Source: Halorubrum ruber (lineage in GTDB: Archaea; Halobacteriota; Halobacteria; Halobacteriales; Haloferacaceae). From it: a DNA stretch of 64,000 bases. The position numbers and the translations under genes were made by a program. Where the stretch lies: positions 806,001 through 870,000 of the forward strand of contig NZ_CP073695.1 in NCBI RefSeq assembly GCF_018228765.1. Direction: 5' to 3'. This document shows, one piece after another, positions 25,726-35,508 of the stretch; within the stretch, counting starts at the first letter, position 1, and each line of letters begins with the position of its first letter. The notes under the pieces are model-generated. The model was not told where the DNA came from and ran no database searches. It saw only the letters and a list, made by a program, of their open reading frames with translations.

Positions 25726-26870
25726 TCAGTCCCGACTCGGCGCCGACTCCGCGGTCGGTTCCGCTCCTTCCTCCGGAACGAGGAGAACGTCGCCGCCGTG
25801 TTCGAACGCGAGGACCGTGTCGGCGTCGTCGTCGACGAACGCCGGGTTCGGGACGGTCTTCGCCTCGTAGGTGACGGGGTCGAGCACCTGGATCGCGTTC
25901 TCGTCCTCGACGGTCACGACCGTCGTCTCCGTCGCGTCCGATCGGGTGCCGAGGCGGGTCGCGTCCGGGGCCTCCCCGTCCGCGAACGCGGAGGCGTACT
26001 CCGCGCCGCTGGCGAGGCGCACGCCCCGGAGGCGGTCGGAGACGCCGGTGACGAGGACCGGCCCGTCGCCGTCCTCGGGGTCGACGATCTCGCCCTCCGC
26101 GTACTTCGGCAGCCGGACCGCGAACGTGACGCGGTACACCTCGTTGCCGTCGCCGTCCTCGGTGACGAGCGTCGGGTACGACTCGAAGCTCCCGCCGAGC
26201 GACTCCGTGATCCGCGTCGCGACGTTCTGCGCGAGGCGGTTCGAGGAGAGCTTGATATTCGGCCCGTCGTCGGTCTCGTTCACCTCGGTGATGAACGCCT
26301 CGCGGTCGCCGTCGGCCTCCTGGTCGGCCACGTACGTCTCGGCGATGTCGAGCGCCTCGGCGCGCTCTGCGGGGGTGAGGTCGCGCTCGTCGGCGCGGAC
26401 CTGGACGATCCCGCGTAGTAGCCGCCGGCGATGCGCCCGCAGCGGTCGCAGGTCCCGCGCGAGATCTTGACCGGGACCGTCACCTCGGCGGACCGGAGGG
26501 TGCCGCGCACCACGCCCGAGAAGCGGCAGTGCATCCGCACGTTGTTCTCGTCGACCTGCTCGGGCTCGACGCCCCACTCGACGTCCTCGGCGTCGACGTG
26601 GACCCCGAGCGCCTCGGCGACCTCGTCGACGGCGACGTCGGTGTAGTCGCGCGCGCCGACGTCGCGCCACGACTCGCCGCGCCTGACGGCGCCGCAGCCG
26701 GAACAGACCAGCACCTCGATCCGGTCGGGCGCGTCGACGAGGTCGAAGTCCTCGAAGTAGCAGTCGTCGCAGAGCAGCGCGTCTCGCCCGCGCGGCTCGC
26801 CCGGCAGGGGGTCGCGCCGCTCGGGGACCGGGTCGCCGCAGCGCGGACAGAACTCCCGCGACTCGCTCAT
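25726..26870 (-). CDS. NMD3-related 60S/50S export-type protein, one-base frameshift
   Basis: NMD3 family proteins bind the large ribosomal subunit in eukaryotes; the archaeal ones are presumed ribosome-biogenesis factors. The N-terminal half has CxxC zinc pairs: CPRC, CDDC, CSGC and CDRC. The frame breaks at about 26410, right after GGYYAG, and continues as [20 protein letters not shown] in another frame to the stop at 25726. One G added to the run at that point gives an intact 381-residue protein. The run is CCC on the plus strand (26410-26412), so a homopolymer read error is likely. Confidence 0.85.
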
Positions 26871-27012
26871 TGCCCGCGGCTACGCCGAGGATCCGTTTAA
26901 ACCGCGCGGACCGCCCCCGTCGGTCGTCGACGGGCGCCCCCCCGGTTCCGCCCGGGCCGCGCGGGTCGCGACCTCCGAAATGGTTTTTCGCACGGACCGA
27001 GAACGGACGCGT

Positions 27013-27366
27013 ATGAGCGGCAACCCCGACGACGAACGGCTCGAGGAACTGCGCGAACAGAAGATGGAGGAGCTCCGCGAGCGACAGGGCGGCGAGGGCG
27101 ACGCCGCCGAGGCCCAACAGGAGGCCCAAGAGCGCGCCGAGGCCCAGCAGGAGGCGGTGTTGAAACAGCACCTGACCGACGGCGCGCGCCAGCGGCTCAA
27201 CGCGGTCGAGATGTCGAAGCCCCAGTTCGGCGAGAAGGTGAAAAAGCAGGTCGCCGCGCTGGCGCAGAGCGGACGAATCCAAGGACAGATCGACGAAGAG
27301 CAGATGCGAGACCTGCTCAAAGAGCTTCAGCCCGAGCAGAAGAGCTTCGACATCCGACACCGGTAG
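27013..27366 (+). CDS. PDCD5-family DNA-binding protein, 117 aa
   Basis: The archaeal PDCD5/TFAR19 fold is a three-helix bundle with a long disordered N-terminal helix. Here the N-terminal half is Glu/Gln/Arg-rich ([15 protein letters not shown]), then [41 protein letters not shown] and EEQMRDLL. In archaea the gene is often near rpl39e/rpl31e or translation genes; here it is directly followed by a PP-loop gene. Exact role in archaea is unclear. Confidence 0.93.
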   Translation: MSGNPDDERLEELREQKMEELRERQGGEGDAAEAQQEAQERAEAQQEAVLKQHLTDGARQRLNAVEMSKPQFGEKVKKQVAALAQSGRIQGQIDEEQMRDLLKELQPEQKSFDIRHR

Positions 27367-27960
27367 ATGGAGCTCGCGCTGCTGTACAGCGGGGGGAAAG
27401 ACTCCTCGCTCGCCGCCCACCTGCTCGACCGGTTTTACGACGTCCGCTGCGTCACCGGCAGCTTCGGGCTCACGGACGACTGGGAGCACGCCGAGCGGGC
27501 GGCCGACGAGCTCGGGTTCCCGTTCGAGCGCGTCGACCTCGACCGCGAGGTGGCCGAGGACGCAGCCGAGACGATGGTCGCCGACGGCTACCCCCGGAAC
27601 GGGATCCAGCGCGTCCACGAGCACGCCTTAGAGACCATCGCCGCCCTCGACGTCGACGCCATCGCGGACGGCACTCGTCGCGACGACCGCGTCCCCACGG
27701 TGTCGCGGGCGCAGGCGCAGAGCCTCGAAGACCGCAACGGGATCGACTACATCTCCCCGCTCTCCGGGTTCGGCCGCCACGCCGTCGACCAGCTCGTCGA
27801 CGCCACCTTCGATGTCCAACAGGGGCCGAGCGAGGAGGTCCCGAAGGCGGACTACGAGGACGAGCTCCGGACGCTCATCGCCGGCGAGTACGGCGAAGAG
27901 ACCGTCGGCGACGTGTTCCCCGACCACGACCAGACGTACGTCCACGGCCGGAACGACTGA
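27367..27960 (+). CDS. PP-loop (N-type) ATP pyrophosphatase superfamily protein, 197 aa
   Basis: The PP-loop SGGKDSS is at residues 9-15. The family activates a substrate by adenylation with release of pyrophosphate (tRNA thiolation, diphthamide amidation, asparagine-type synthases). The rest, GFLT/GSFGLTDDWEHAERAADELGFPF and ADGTRRDDRVPTVSRAQAQSLEDRNGI, fits a small archaeal PP-loop family of unknown substrate. It starts at the base after the stop of the PDCD5 gene, so the two are probably one operon. Confidence 0.85.
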   Translation: MELALLYSGGKDSSLAAHLLDRFYDVRCVTGSFGLTDDWEHAERAADELGFPFERVDLDREVAEDAAETMVADGYPRNGIQRVHEHALETIAALDVDAIADGTRRDDRVPTVSRAQAQSLEDRNGIDYISPLSGFGRHAVDQLVDATFDVQQGPSEEVPKADYEDELRTLIAGEYGEETVGDVFPDHDQTYVHGRND

Positions 27961-28069
27961 CCCCGGCCGACCCCTCGTCCGTCGCGGGCGGCACCGTCCG
28001 CAGTCGACGCCCTCCCGTCGACCCGGAACCGCCGGAACTCCTTTCGACCCCGGGGTCGTAGCGTCAGGT

Positions 28070-28525
28070 ATGTCATCCGACCGAGTCGTCGACCTGCTCC
28101 GGACGGCGTACGCCGACGAGATCGAGACCGTGATGAACTACCAGACGAACGCGATCGTCCTCGACGGCGTCCGTGCCGAGGAGATCAAAGAGAGCCTCAA
28201 ACAGGACGTCCAAGAGGAGCTCGGCCACGCCGAACAGCTCGGACAGCGGCTCAAACAGCTCGACGCGCGTCCGCCCGGGTCCGCCGAGTTCACGGCCGGC
28301 CAGGAGTCGCTCCAGCCGCCCGAGGATTCGACGGACGTGTTGGCCGTCATCAACGGCGTCCTCGACGCCGAGGAGGACGCGATCGCGACGTACCGAGACC
28401 TGATCGACGCCGCCGAGGAAGCCGACGACCCGGTCACCGAGGACCTGGCCGTGACGCTGCTCTCCGACGAGGAGGCCCACCGGACCGAGTTCCGCGGGTT
28501 CCAGAAGGAGTACCAGCGCGAGTAG
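28070..28525 (+). CDS. Ferritin-like domain protein, 151 aa
   Basis: A four-helix diiron protein. The carboxylate and His ligands appear as DEIETVMNYQ in helix 1, QEELGHAEQL in helix 2, EEDAIATYRD in helix 3 and SDEEAHRTEF in helix 4. This is the rubrerythrin/bacterioferritin-type spacing, suggesting iron storage or peroxide reduction. No rubredoxin or heme site is visible. It is monocistronic; a GTCAGGTATG context surrounds the start. Confidence 0.88.
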   Translation: MSSDRVVDLLRTAYADEIETVMNYQTNAIVLDGVRAEEIKESLKQDVQEELGHAEQLGQRLKQLDARPPGSAEFTAGQESLQPPEDSTDVLAVINGVLDAEEDAIATYRDLIDAAEEADDPVTEDLAVTLLSDEEAHRTEFRGFQKEYQRE

Positions 28526-28638
28526 ACCGGTCGCGGGGCCGCGCTCCCCGACCGTGAGTCGCGCGACCCACGCATCGACGCCGGCGAGCCCGCCCCCGAA
28601 AGGATGCTTTCAAGCGGGCGCTCGCCGAACCGACGCTC

Positions 28639-29961
28639 ATGTACGACGGCCTCAAGGGATTCCGAGATTTCTACCCCGGCGAGCAGTCCGCTCGCCGCGA
28701 GGTGACCGACGCGATCGAGGACGCGGCGGCCAGGCACGGCTTCCGCGAGATCGCCACTCCCGCCTTGGAGCGGACGGAGATGTACGTCGACAAGTCCGGC
28801 GAGGAGATCGTCGAGGAGCTGTACGCCTTCGACGACAAGGGCGGCCGCGGCGTCTCGATGACGCCGGAGCTCACGCCCACCGTCGCCCGGATGGTCGTCG
28901 CGAAGGGTCAGGAGCTGTCGAAGCCGATCAAGTGGATGTCCACCCGCCCGTTCTGGCGCTACGAGCAGGTCCAGCAGGGCCGCTTCCGCGAGTTCTACCA
29001 GACGAACATCGACGTGTTCGGCTCCTCGGCGCCCGAGGCCGACGCCGAGGTGCTGGCAGTCGCCGCCGACGCCCTCACGGACTTGGGGCTCACCGGCGAC
29101 GACTTCGAGTTCCGGGTCTCCCACCGCGACATCCTCGGCGGCCTCGTTCGCTCGCTCGCGGCTGATCCCGACGCGGTCGACACCGCGGCCGCCATCCGCG
29201 CGGTCGACAAGCGCGCGAAGGTCGACGACGCCGAGTACGTCGGCCTCCTCTCCGACGCCGGGCTCGCCCGCGACACGGCGCGCGACTTCGACGACCTCAT
29301 CGCGGACGTCGAGACCGTCGACGACCTCGACGCGGTCGCGGAGGCCGGCGACGAGTCGGTCGAGGACGCCGTCGAGAACCTCCGGAACGTGCTCGCCGCG
29401 GCAGACGACTTCGGCGCGGGCGAGTTCTGCGAGGTGTCGCTGACGACCGCCCGCGGGCTCGACTACTACACGGGCGTCGTCTTCGAGTGCTTCGACTCCA
29501 CCGGCGAGGTCTCACGCTCCGTCTTCGGCGGCGGGCGCTACGACGACCTCATCGAGAGCTTCGGCGGCCAGCCGACCCCCGCGGTCGGGGTCGCGCCCGG
29601 TCACGCCACGCTGAAGCTCCTCTGTCAGCGCGCCGGCGTCTGGCCCGACGAGGAGCTGTCGACCGACTACTACGTCCTCTCGGTGGGCGACACGCGGAGC
29701 GAGGCCGCCGCGCTCGCGAGCGACCTCCGCGCGCTCGGCGACGACGTGGTCGTCGAACAGGACGTCTCCGGCCGCTCGTTCGGCGCGCAGCTCGGCTACG
29801 CCGACTCGATCAACGCCGAGACGGTCGTGGTCGTCGGCGAGCGCGACCTGGAGAACGGCGAGTACACGGTGAAGGACATGGCGAGCGGCGACGAGACGAC
29901 GGTCCCGGTCGAAGAGTTCCCGCCGGAGGAGGGGCTGCCGACGTACGAGGACTACGAGTAA
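28639..29961 (+). CDS. hisS: Histidyl-tRNA synthetase, 440 aa
   Basis: Class II synthetase charging tRNA-His. Motif 1 region GFRDFYPGEQSARREV starts the protein. Motif 2 with RPFWRYEQVQQGRFREFYQ follows, then the His-binding loop RGLDYYTGVVFE and motif 3 in FGGGRYDDL...GVAPGHATL. The C-terminal anticodon-binding domain runs from about 340. Length is standard. Confidence 0.97.
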   Translation: MYDGLKGFRDFYPGEQSARREVTDAIEDAAARHGFREIATPALERTEMYVDKSGEEIVEELYAFDDKGGRGVSMTPELTPTVARMVVAKGQELSKPIKWMSTRPFWRYEQVQQGRFREFYQTNIDVFGSSAPEADAEVLAVAADALTDLGLTGDDFEFRVSHRDILGGLVRSLAADPDAVDTAAAIRAVDKRAKVDDAEYVGLLSDAGLARDTARDFDDLIADVETVDDLDAVAEAGDESVEDAVENLRNVLAAADDFGAGEFCEVSLTTARGLDYYTGVVFECFDSTGEVSRSVFGGGRYDDLIESFGGQPTPAVGVAPGHATLKLLCQRAGVWPDEELSTDYYVLSVGDTRSEAAALASDLRALGDDVVVEQDVSGRSFGAQLGYADSINAETVVVVGERDLENGEYTVKDMASGDETTVPVEEFPPEEGLPTYEDYE

Positions 29962-30020
29962 CGGGCGAACGCGGTCGCTTTCTCAACGCTTTTCAACTGC
30001 GCGTCGGGACGGTGGGGACG

Positions 30021-31097
30021 ATGATCCCGCTCGCGACGGCGATGCCCCCAGTCGAGATCGGCCTCCGCGTGGCCGCCGGCGTCGCCCTCATCCTGATCAA
30101 CGCGTACTTCGTGGCGATCGAGTTCGGCCTGACGCGCCTGCGTCAGTACCCCGAGTCGGAGATGGACACCCCCGGACTGCGGCGGGCGTGGGAGATGACC
30201 GACGACTTGGAGTTCTACCTGACGACCTGTCAGGTGTGGATCTCCGGAACGTCCATCGCGCTCGGTATCGTCGCGGAGCCGGGGCTCGCGGCGCTTTTCG
30301 CCCCGCTGTTCGAGAACACGGCGCTCGCGTCCGCCGGCGCCGGCTCCCTGTTGGGATTCTTCCTCATCAACATGGTCCACCTGACCCACGGCGAGCAGAC
30401 GCCGACGTACCTCGGCGTCGAGCGCTCGAAGCAGGTCGCCAACTACGGCTCCCGACCGCTGTACTGGTTCGCGTGGCTCATCTCGCCGCTGATCAAGTTC
30501 GGCGACTGGGTCGCGAAGGCGACGCTGGGGCTGTTCGGCGTCGAGATGACCGGCTCGTGGACCGAGGCCGAAGAGGAGGTGTTGGAGACGCGCGCGGAGC
30601 TCCGCAACCGACTCGGATCGATGATGGAGGAGGTCGAGCTCCCCGAGGAGCGCCGCGAGGAGGTCCTCAACGCGCTCGACGTCGACGAGCTCGCCGTACG
30701 GGAGGTGCTGACGCCGGCCGACGAGGTGATCTCGCTGTCGACGACCGCCTCCGCCGAGGAGAACCTCGACCGGATCCGCGACACCCCGCACAGCCGCTTC
30801 CCGCTCGTCGGCGACGACCTGAACGAGTTCGAGGGGATCGTGTACGCCCCGTCGATCGTGAGCCGCTTCGACGAGCTCCGGGACGGCGACCTCACGTTCG
30901 CGGACGTCGCGGCCCCGCCGATGACGGTGTCGGCGGACGCGAGCGTCAGCGACGCCTTCGACCAGTTTCAGGCGGAGTCGCAGGAGCTCGCCTTAGTCAT
31001 CGAGGACGGCGGGGTCGTCGGCCTGATCACCGCGACCGACGCGATGGAGGCGGTGATGGGCCAGTTAGAGGACCCGCTGGACGCTGGCAACTTATAA
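30021..31097 (+). CDS. CNNM/CorC-HlyC family membrane protein with CBS domains, 358 aa
   Basis: The N-terminal DUF21 transmembrane domain (about 10-190) includes ILINAYFVAIEFGLTRLR and TCQVWISGTSIALG. It is followed by two CBS domains, with VREVLTPADEVISLS and then ELALVIEDGGVVGLITATDAMEAVMG. Family members are linked to magnesium or cobalt export. The terminal CorC/HlyC domain is absent, so it is a short form. A CTTTTCAAC box about 28 bases upstream suits a leaderless start at 30021. Confidence 0.9.
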   Translation: MIPLATAMPPVEIGLRVAAGVALILINAYFVAIEFGLTRLRQYPESEMDTPGLRRAWEMTDDLEFYLTTCQVWISGTSIALGIVAEPGLAALFAPLFENTALASAGAGSLLGFFLINMVHLTHGEQTPTYLGVERSKQVANYGSRPLYWFAWLISPLIKFGDWVAKATLGLFGVEMTGSWTEAEEEVLETRAELRNRLGSMMEEVELPEERREEVLNALDVDELAVREVLTPADEVISLSTTASAEENLDRIRDTPHSRFPLVGDDLNEFEGIVYAPSIVSRFDELRDGDLTFADVAAPPMTVSADASVSDAFDQFQAESQELALVIEDGGVVGLITATDAMEAVMGQLEDPLDAGNL

Positions 31098-31129
31098 ACG
31101 GGCAGTGACGCCGGCGGCTCTGCGGCCGC

Positions 31130-32020
31130 CTACCCGCCGAGGAAGTCGCGCCGCACGTCCTCGTCGGCGAGCAGCACGTCGCCGCGGTCGGTGTAGCGGT
31201 TCTCGCCGTTCACCAGCACGTAGCCGCGGTCGCAGCGACGGAGCGCCTCCTTCGCGTTCTGCTCAACCATCAACACCGCCGTCCCGCCCTCGTTGATCCG
31301 GTCGATCCGGTCGAACATGTCGGAGACGAGGTCCGGGGCGAGCCCGGCCGAGGGCTCGTCGAGCAGGAGGAGGTCGGGATCGAGCATGAGCGCCCGCCCC
31401 ATCGCGACCATCTGCCGCTGGCCGCCGGAGAGGGTCCCCGCCTTCTGGTCGCTGCGCTCGCGGAGGATCGGGAACCGGTCGTAGATCGTCTCGATCTGGT
31501 CTTCGGGCACCTCGTCGAGGATGTACGCGCCCATTTCGAGGTTCTCGCGGACGCTGAGCCCGGGGAACACGTTGTCGTTCTGCGGGACGAACCCGATCCC
31601 CTCGCGGATGATCTGCTCGGGCGCGAGCCCCTGTATCGATTTCCCCTCGAACTCGACGGTGCCGCCCATGTGGGTCGTGAGTCCGAAGACGGTCTTCATC
31701 ACCGTCGACTTCCCGGCCCCGTTGGGGCCGACGATGGTGACGTACTCCTCGTCGGCGACATCTAAGACCACGTCCGAGAGGATCTGGAGGTCGCCGTAGC
31801 CTGCGTCGAGGTCGCGGATCCGGAGGATCGCGTCGCCGTCGATCGCGTGTTCGGCACCGGCGTCCGCGTCGGCCTCCACCGCATCCGAGTCGACGTCGAC
31901 CGCGTCGGCGGAGTGTCCGTCCGTCGCCGGGGCGTCGTCCCCGTCCGTCGCCGGGGCGTCGCCTCCGTTCGTCGGCGAGGCGGCGTCGCCGGCCGCGTCA
32001 GGTCCGTCGTCGGCGCTCAT
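31130..32020 (-). CDS. livF: Branched-chain amino acid ABC transporter ATP-binding protein LivF, 296 aa
   Basis: The last gene of a four-gene operon. It has Walker A VGPNGAGKST, Q-loop VPQNDNVFP, signature LSGGQRQM, Walker B LLLLDEPSAG and VEQNAKEAL typical of LivF. An unusually long acidic N-terminal extension (about 62 residues, with repeats such as DAPATDG) precedes the ABC domain; it is specific to this organism or group. The start overlaps the livG stop (ATGA). Confidence 0.9.
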   Translation of the reverse strand: MSADDGPDAAGDAASPTNGGDAPATDGDDAPATDGHSADAVDVDSDAVEADADAGAEHAIDGDAILRIRDLDAGYGDLQILSDVVLDVADEEYVTIVGPNGAGKSTVMKTVFGLTTHMGGTVEFEGKSIQGLAPEQIIREGIGFVPQNDNVFPGLSVRENLEMGAYILDEVPEDQIETIYDRFPILRERSDQKAGTLSGGQRQMVAMGRALMLDPDLLLLDEPSAGLAPDLVSDMFDRIDRINEGGTAVLMVEQNAKEALRRCDRGYVLVNGENRYTDRGDVLLADEDVRRDFLGG

Positions 32021-32928
32021 AGGTCCTCCCCCAGGTAGGCCTCGATGACCCGCTCGTCGTTCCGTATCTCGTCGCCGGTCCCTTCGGCGAGCACGCTGCC
32101 CTGATGCATGACGATGACGCGTTCGCAGTTGTCCATGATGACGTCCATGTCGTGTTCGACGAGCAGGAAGGTGTAGCCGTCAGCGCGCAGGTCGTGGATC
32201 CGGTCTAAGAGCTTCTCTTGGAGGGTCGGGTTGACCCCGGCGAGCGGCTCGTCGAGCAGCACCATCTCGGGGTCGGTCATCAGCGCGCGGGCCATCTCCA
32301 GCAGCTTCCGCTGGCCGCCGGAGAGGTTCCCCGCGTGCTCGTGTGCGAGGTGGTCGATCTCGAAGAACTCCAGCGTCTCCCAGGCCCGCTCGCGGAGCTC
32401 GGTCTCCTCCGCGACGACGGCGCCGCGGAGCCCGGGCGTCACCGCCCGGACCGCAGATTCGCCGAGCTGGCCCTGCGGCGCGAGCATGAGGTTCTCTAAG
32501 ACGGTCATCTCGGAGAGCTCCCGGGCGATCTGGAACGTCCGGACCAGCCCCTTCCGAGCGATCTGGTGCGGCCTGAGTCCGGTGATATCCTCGCCTTCGA
32601 AGTACACCTTGCCGGCGGTCGGCTCGTGGACGCCGGTGATGCAGTTGAACGTGGTCGACTTCCCGGCGCCGTTCGGCCCGATGAGCCCTGTCAGCGAGCC
32701 GGACTCGACTTCGAACGAGGCGCCGTCGACGGCGGTGACGCCGCCGAACCGCTTGACTAATCCCTCCACGCGGAGCGGGGGCCCCCCGGAGGGGACGTGT
32801 TTCGCCGCCTCCTCGACCGCGCTGTCGTTCGCCTCGGGTTCGTCGACCGTCGCGTCCGTCGCGTCGACCGTGTCGGCGACATCGTCCGCGTCGGCGATGT
32901 CGGCCGGGTCGGGCGCGTCGCTACTCAT
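32017..32928 (-). CDS. livG: Branched-chain amino acid ABC transporter ATP-binding protein LivG, 303 aa
   Basis: An ABC ATPase with Walker A IGPNGAGKST, signature NLSGGQRKLL, Walker B MVLLDEPLAG and LVEHDMDVIMDNCERVIVMHQG, the last being the LivG-type C-terminus. An acidic N-terminal extension of about 50 residues repeats Asp/Ala dipeptides. The ATG at 32928 overlaps the livM stop by eight bases. An ATG nine bases upstream is an alternative start. Confidence 0.9.
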   Translation of the reverse strand: MSSDAPDPADIADADDVADTVDATDATVDEPEANDSAVEEAAKHVPSGGPPLRVEGLVKRFGGVTAVDGASFEVESGSLTGLIGPNGAGKSTTFNCITGVHEPTAGKVYFEGEDITGLRPHQIARKGLVRTFQIARELSEMTVLENLMLAPQGQLGESAVRAVTPGLRGAVVAEETELRERAWETLEFFEIDHLAHEHAGNLSGGQRKLLEMARALMTDPEMVLLDEPLAGVNPTLQEKLLDRIHDLRADGYTFLLVEHDMDVIMDNCERVIVMHQGSVLAEGTGDEIRNDERVIEAYLGEDL

Positions 32929-34246
32929 CGCTCTCACCTCCGGCCGGCCGCTCCGAGAGGTCGACGGCCGCGGCCGTCTCGATCCGGTCGCCTAAGATTC
33001 CCTCCGGCCGCCGGTGGATGATGAACACCAAGACGAGGCCAAGGAAGACGAACTGGAGCGGCGCGATGTTGTCGGTCGCGTACGCGAGGAACGTCACCGG
33101 GTCGAGCGAGACGAGGGCGTCGGCGAACGACGGCGGCGTCTCCGCGTCAATGAGCCCCCGCACCGTCCCGCCGACGCGCCGCGGCCCCTCGAACAGGACC
33201 GCGGCGAAGACGATGCCGCCGAGGACGGAGCCGGTGTTCGACCCCGACCCGCCGATGATCACCGCGATGAACACGTAGAAGGTCAGGAGGGGGCGGAACT
33301 GCGGGGTCGGCGAGACGTTGCCCTGGCTGCCGAACCAGAGGATCCCCGCGAGCCCCATCAGCGCGCAGCCGATGACGAACACCTTGATCTTCACGAGGTT
33401 CACGTCCTTGCCGAGCGAGTTGGCGACGAGCTCGTCCTCCCGGATCGCCTTCATCGTCCGACCGAACGGCGAGCGGCCGAGGCGTTCGAGTACGAGGTAG
33501 AACGCGACCAAAAACGCCGCGAGGACGGCGATGTACCCCCAGCCGATGAGGATCGGGTGCGAGATGCCGAGCCCGTCGTTCCCGAAGACGCCGAAGACGA
33601 GCTCGCCGAACGCGGTCGGCGTCCCCGCCTGTCCGTCGACGAGGAACAGTTCGCGGACGGGGTTGTCCGGCATCCCCATCCCGCGGCCGCCGCCGGTGCC
33701 GGCGCCGATCGTGTCGCGCAGGAAGTTGTCGAAGGCGCTCGACTGGAGCGACAGGCGGACGATCTCCGAGAGGCCGAGCGTCACGATGGCGAGGTAGTCG
33801 GCCTTGAGCCGGAGTGCCGGCAGGGCCGCGACCGCGCCGAGCAGCGCCGCCATCCCCATGCCGGCGACGATCCCGACCGGGAGCGGCAGCCCGAGTCCGG
33901 GCGGGCCGAACGCGGGGTCGGGCGACCGGACGACCATCCCCATCGTGTACACGCCGACGGCCATGAAGCCGGCGACGCCGATGTTGAAGAGGCCGGTGTA
34001 CCCCCACTGGAGGTTTAAAGCGAGCGCGGTGAGCGCGTAGACGAGCCCGAGGAACGTCAGCGTCTCCATGAGCCCGACGACGCTGTTGAGCCCGTCGGTG
34101 AACGTCAGCAGCGTCGCGGCCGCGTAGATGGCGAGCAGCGTCCCGACGACGAGGCCGAGGTCACTCTCTCGGGCGGCCTCGACCACCGCCGCCGTCGCGC
34201 TCTCGGGCGCCTCGGCGTCCCCTTCAGTCGAATTCGCGTCGCTCAT
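32921..34246 (-). CDS. livM: Branched-chain amino acid ABC transporter permease LivM, 441 aa
   Basis: About ten membrane segments. The family motif NLQWGYTGLFNIGVAGFMAVG and the EAA-like loop LGRSPFGRTMKAIREDELVANSLGKDVNLVKIKVFVIG are visible. The N-terminal 25 residues are acidic and cytoplasmic. The start overlaps the livH stop by four bases. Substrate specificity within the HAAT class (branched-chain amino acids, urea, short amides) cannot be fixed without the binding protein. Confidence 0.9.
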   Translation of the reverse strand: MSDANSTEGDAEAPESATAAVVEAARESDLGLVVGTLLAIYAAATLLTFTDGLNSVVGLMETLTFLGLVYALTALALNLQWGYTGLFNIGVAGFMAVGVYTMGMVVRSPDPAFGPPGLGLPLPVGIVAGMGMAALLGAVAALPALRLKADYLAIVTLGLSEIVRLSLQSSAFDNFLRDTIGAGTGGGRGMGMPDNPVRELFLVDGQAGTPTAFGELVFGVFGNDGLGISHPILIGWGYIAVLAAFLVAFYLVLERLGRSPFGRTMKAIREDELVANSLGKDVNLVKIKVFVIGCALMGLAGILWFGSQGNVSPTPQFRPLLTFYVFIAVIIGGSGSNTGSVLGGIVFAAVLFEGPRRVGGTVRGLIDAETPPSFADALVSLDPVTFLAYATDNIAPLQFVFLGLVLVFIIHRRPEGILGDRIETAAAVDLSERPAGGESDE

Positions 34247-35364
34247 GTGGTCGTCACCCCGCCGAAGAGCCCCTCGGGGCGCAACAGCAGCATGAGGATC
34301 ATCACGCCGAACGCCGCGGCCTGGTTGAAGTCGGAGGGGATCCAGATCGTCGACGTGGTGAACACCACGCCGATGACGAGGCCGCCGGCGATGGCGCCGT
34401 AGACGGAGCCGATCCCGCCTAAGATCACGGCCGCGAAGATCAACAGGAGGAGGAGCCAGCCGAAGTCGAACTGGATCGTCCCGCGGAGCAGCACGTAGAG
34501 GTAGCCGGACGCGCCCGCGAGCCCGCCGCCGATGATCCACGTGGCGGTGACGACGCGCTCGGCCGGGATCCCCGTGATGAGCGCGAGATCCTTGTTGTCG
34601 GCCATCGCCCGCATCGCCGTGCCGAGCTTCGTGTGCTGGAGCATCCCGTGCATCGCGAGCATCAGCCCGACCGCGGCCACGAGGATGGTGAGCTCGTGGG
34701 CGTTCACCGAGAGCCCGAGCGGGTCGAACGCGAGGTTCGACGCGTCGACGCTGGCGGTGATCCCTCGGCGGTCGGAGCCGTAAACGAACTGGAGCAGGTA
34801 GCGGACGATGAGCGCCGCGCCGATGGAGGCGATCAGCAGCGAGATCCCGTCGCGGTCACGCATCGGCTTGTAGAACGCGCGGTCGAGCGCCACCGCGAGC
34901 AGCGCGGTGACGGCGAACGCCGCGAGCAGCCCGACGAGGATGGCGGCGGGCGTCGTGAGGATGTGCGCGCCGATGTCGCCCGGCGAGGCGTTCCCCGCAT
35001 CGCGGACGGTCAGGAGCGCGCGGACCGGCACGTCGCCGAAGCCCGCGATCAGGAACGCCACGCCCCAGCCGGAGAACGCTCCGACGCTGACGAGGTCGCC
35101 GTGCGCGAAGTTCGCGAACGAGAGGATGCTGTACGTCATCGAGAGCCCGATGCCCGCGAGCCCGATCACGAGCCCGATGACGACGCCGTTCCAGAGGTTC
35201 GAGCCGAGCCGGTCGACCGAGATCGACCCCCCGATCGGGCCGAGGCCGACTCCCGCGAGCTTCGCCGCGAGGTCGACGAGAAGCAGGCCGCCGAGGAGGG
35301 CGACGAAGAGAAGCCCCGGTCGGGCCCGCGCCGAGTCGACGATCGACGAGTCAGTTGTTCCCAT
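34243..35364 (-). CDS. livH: Branched-chain amino acid ABC transporter permease LivH, 373 aa
   Basis: The first gene of the operon. Hydrophobic segments and the LivH signature YSILSFANFAHGDLVSVGAF and TKLGTAMRAMADNKDLALITGIPAERV are present. Transcription probably starts from a GTTATTTACC box around 35401-35410 on the minus strand, leaving a leader of about 20 bases. No livJ or livK binding-protein gene is adjacent; it must be elsewhere or lost. Confidence 0.92.
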   Translation of the reverse strand: MGTTDSSIVDSARARPGLLFVALLGGLLLVDLAAKLAGVGLGPIGGSISVDRLGSNLWNGVVIGLVIGLAGIGLSMTYSILSFANFAHGDLVSVGAFSGWGVAFLIAGFGDVPVRALLTVRDAGNASPGDIGAHILTTPAAILVGLLAAFAVTALLAVALDRAFYKPMRDRDGISLLIASIGAALIVRYLLQFVYGSDRRGITASVDASNLAFDPLGLSVNAHELTILVAAVGLMLAMHGMLQHTKLGTAMRAMADNKDLALITGIPAERVVTATWIIGGGLAGASGYLYVLLRGTIQFDFGWLLLLLIFAAVILGGIGSVYGAIAGGLVIGVVFTTSTIWIPSDFNQAAAFGVMILMLLLRPEGLFGGVTTT

Positions 35365-35508
35365 GTGTACGTCTCACTGCCACAGGGTGGGTCACCGAGC
35401 GGTAAATAACTCGCTGTTCGGACAAAAGTCGATACCTCGAAAGCGCCTGACAGCTGTGGCGGCCTCGGCGGAGTTCTCGGAGCCGCGCCTCGGTGTTTTA
35501 TATCCCTG

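Noticed and set aside
26410-26412. Programmed frameshifting in nmd3
   Set aside because: No slippery heptamer or pseudoknot is evident, and similar one-base losses occur in other genes; a read error is simpler.
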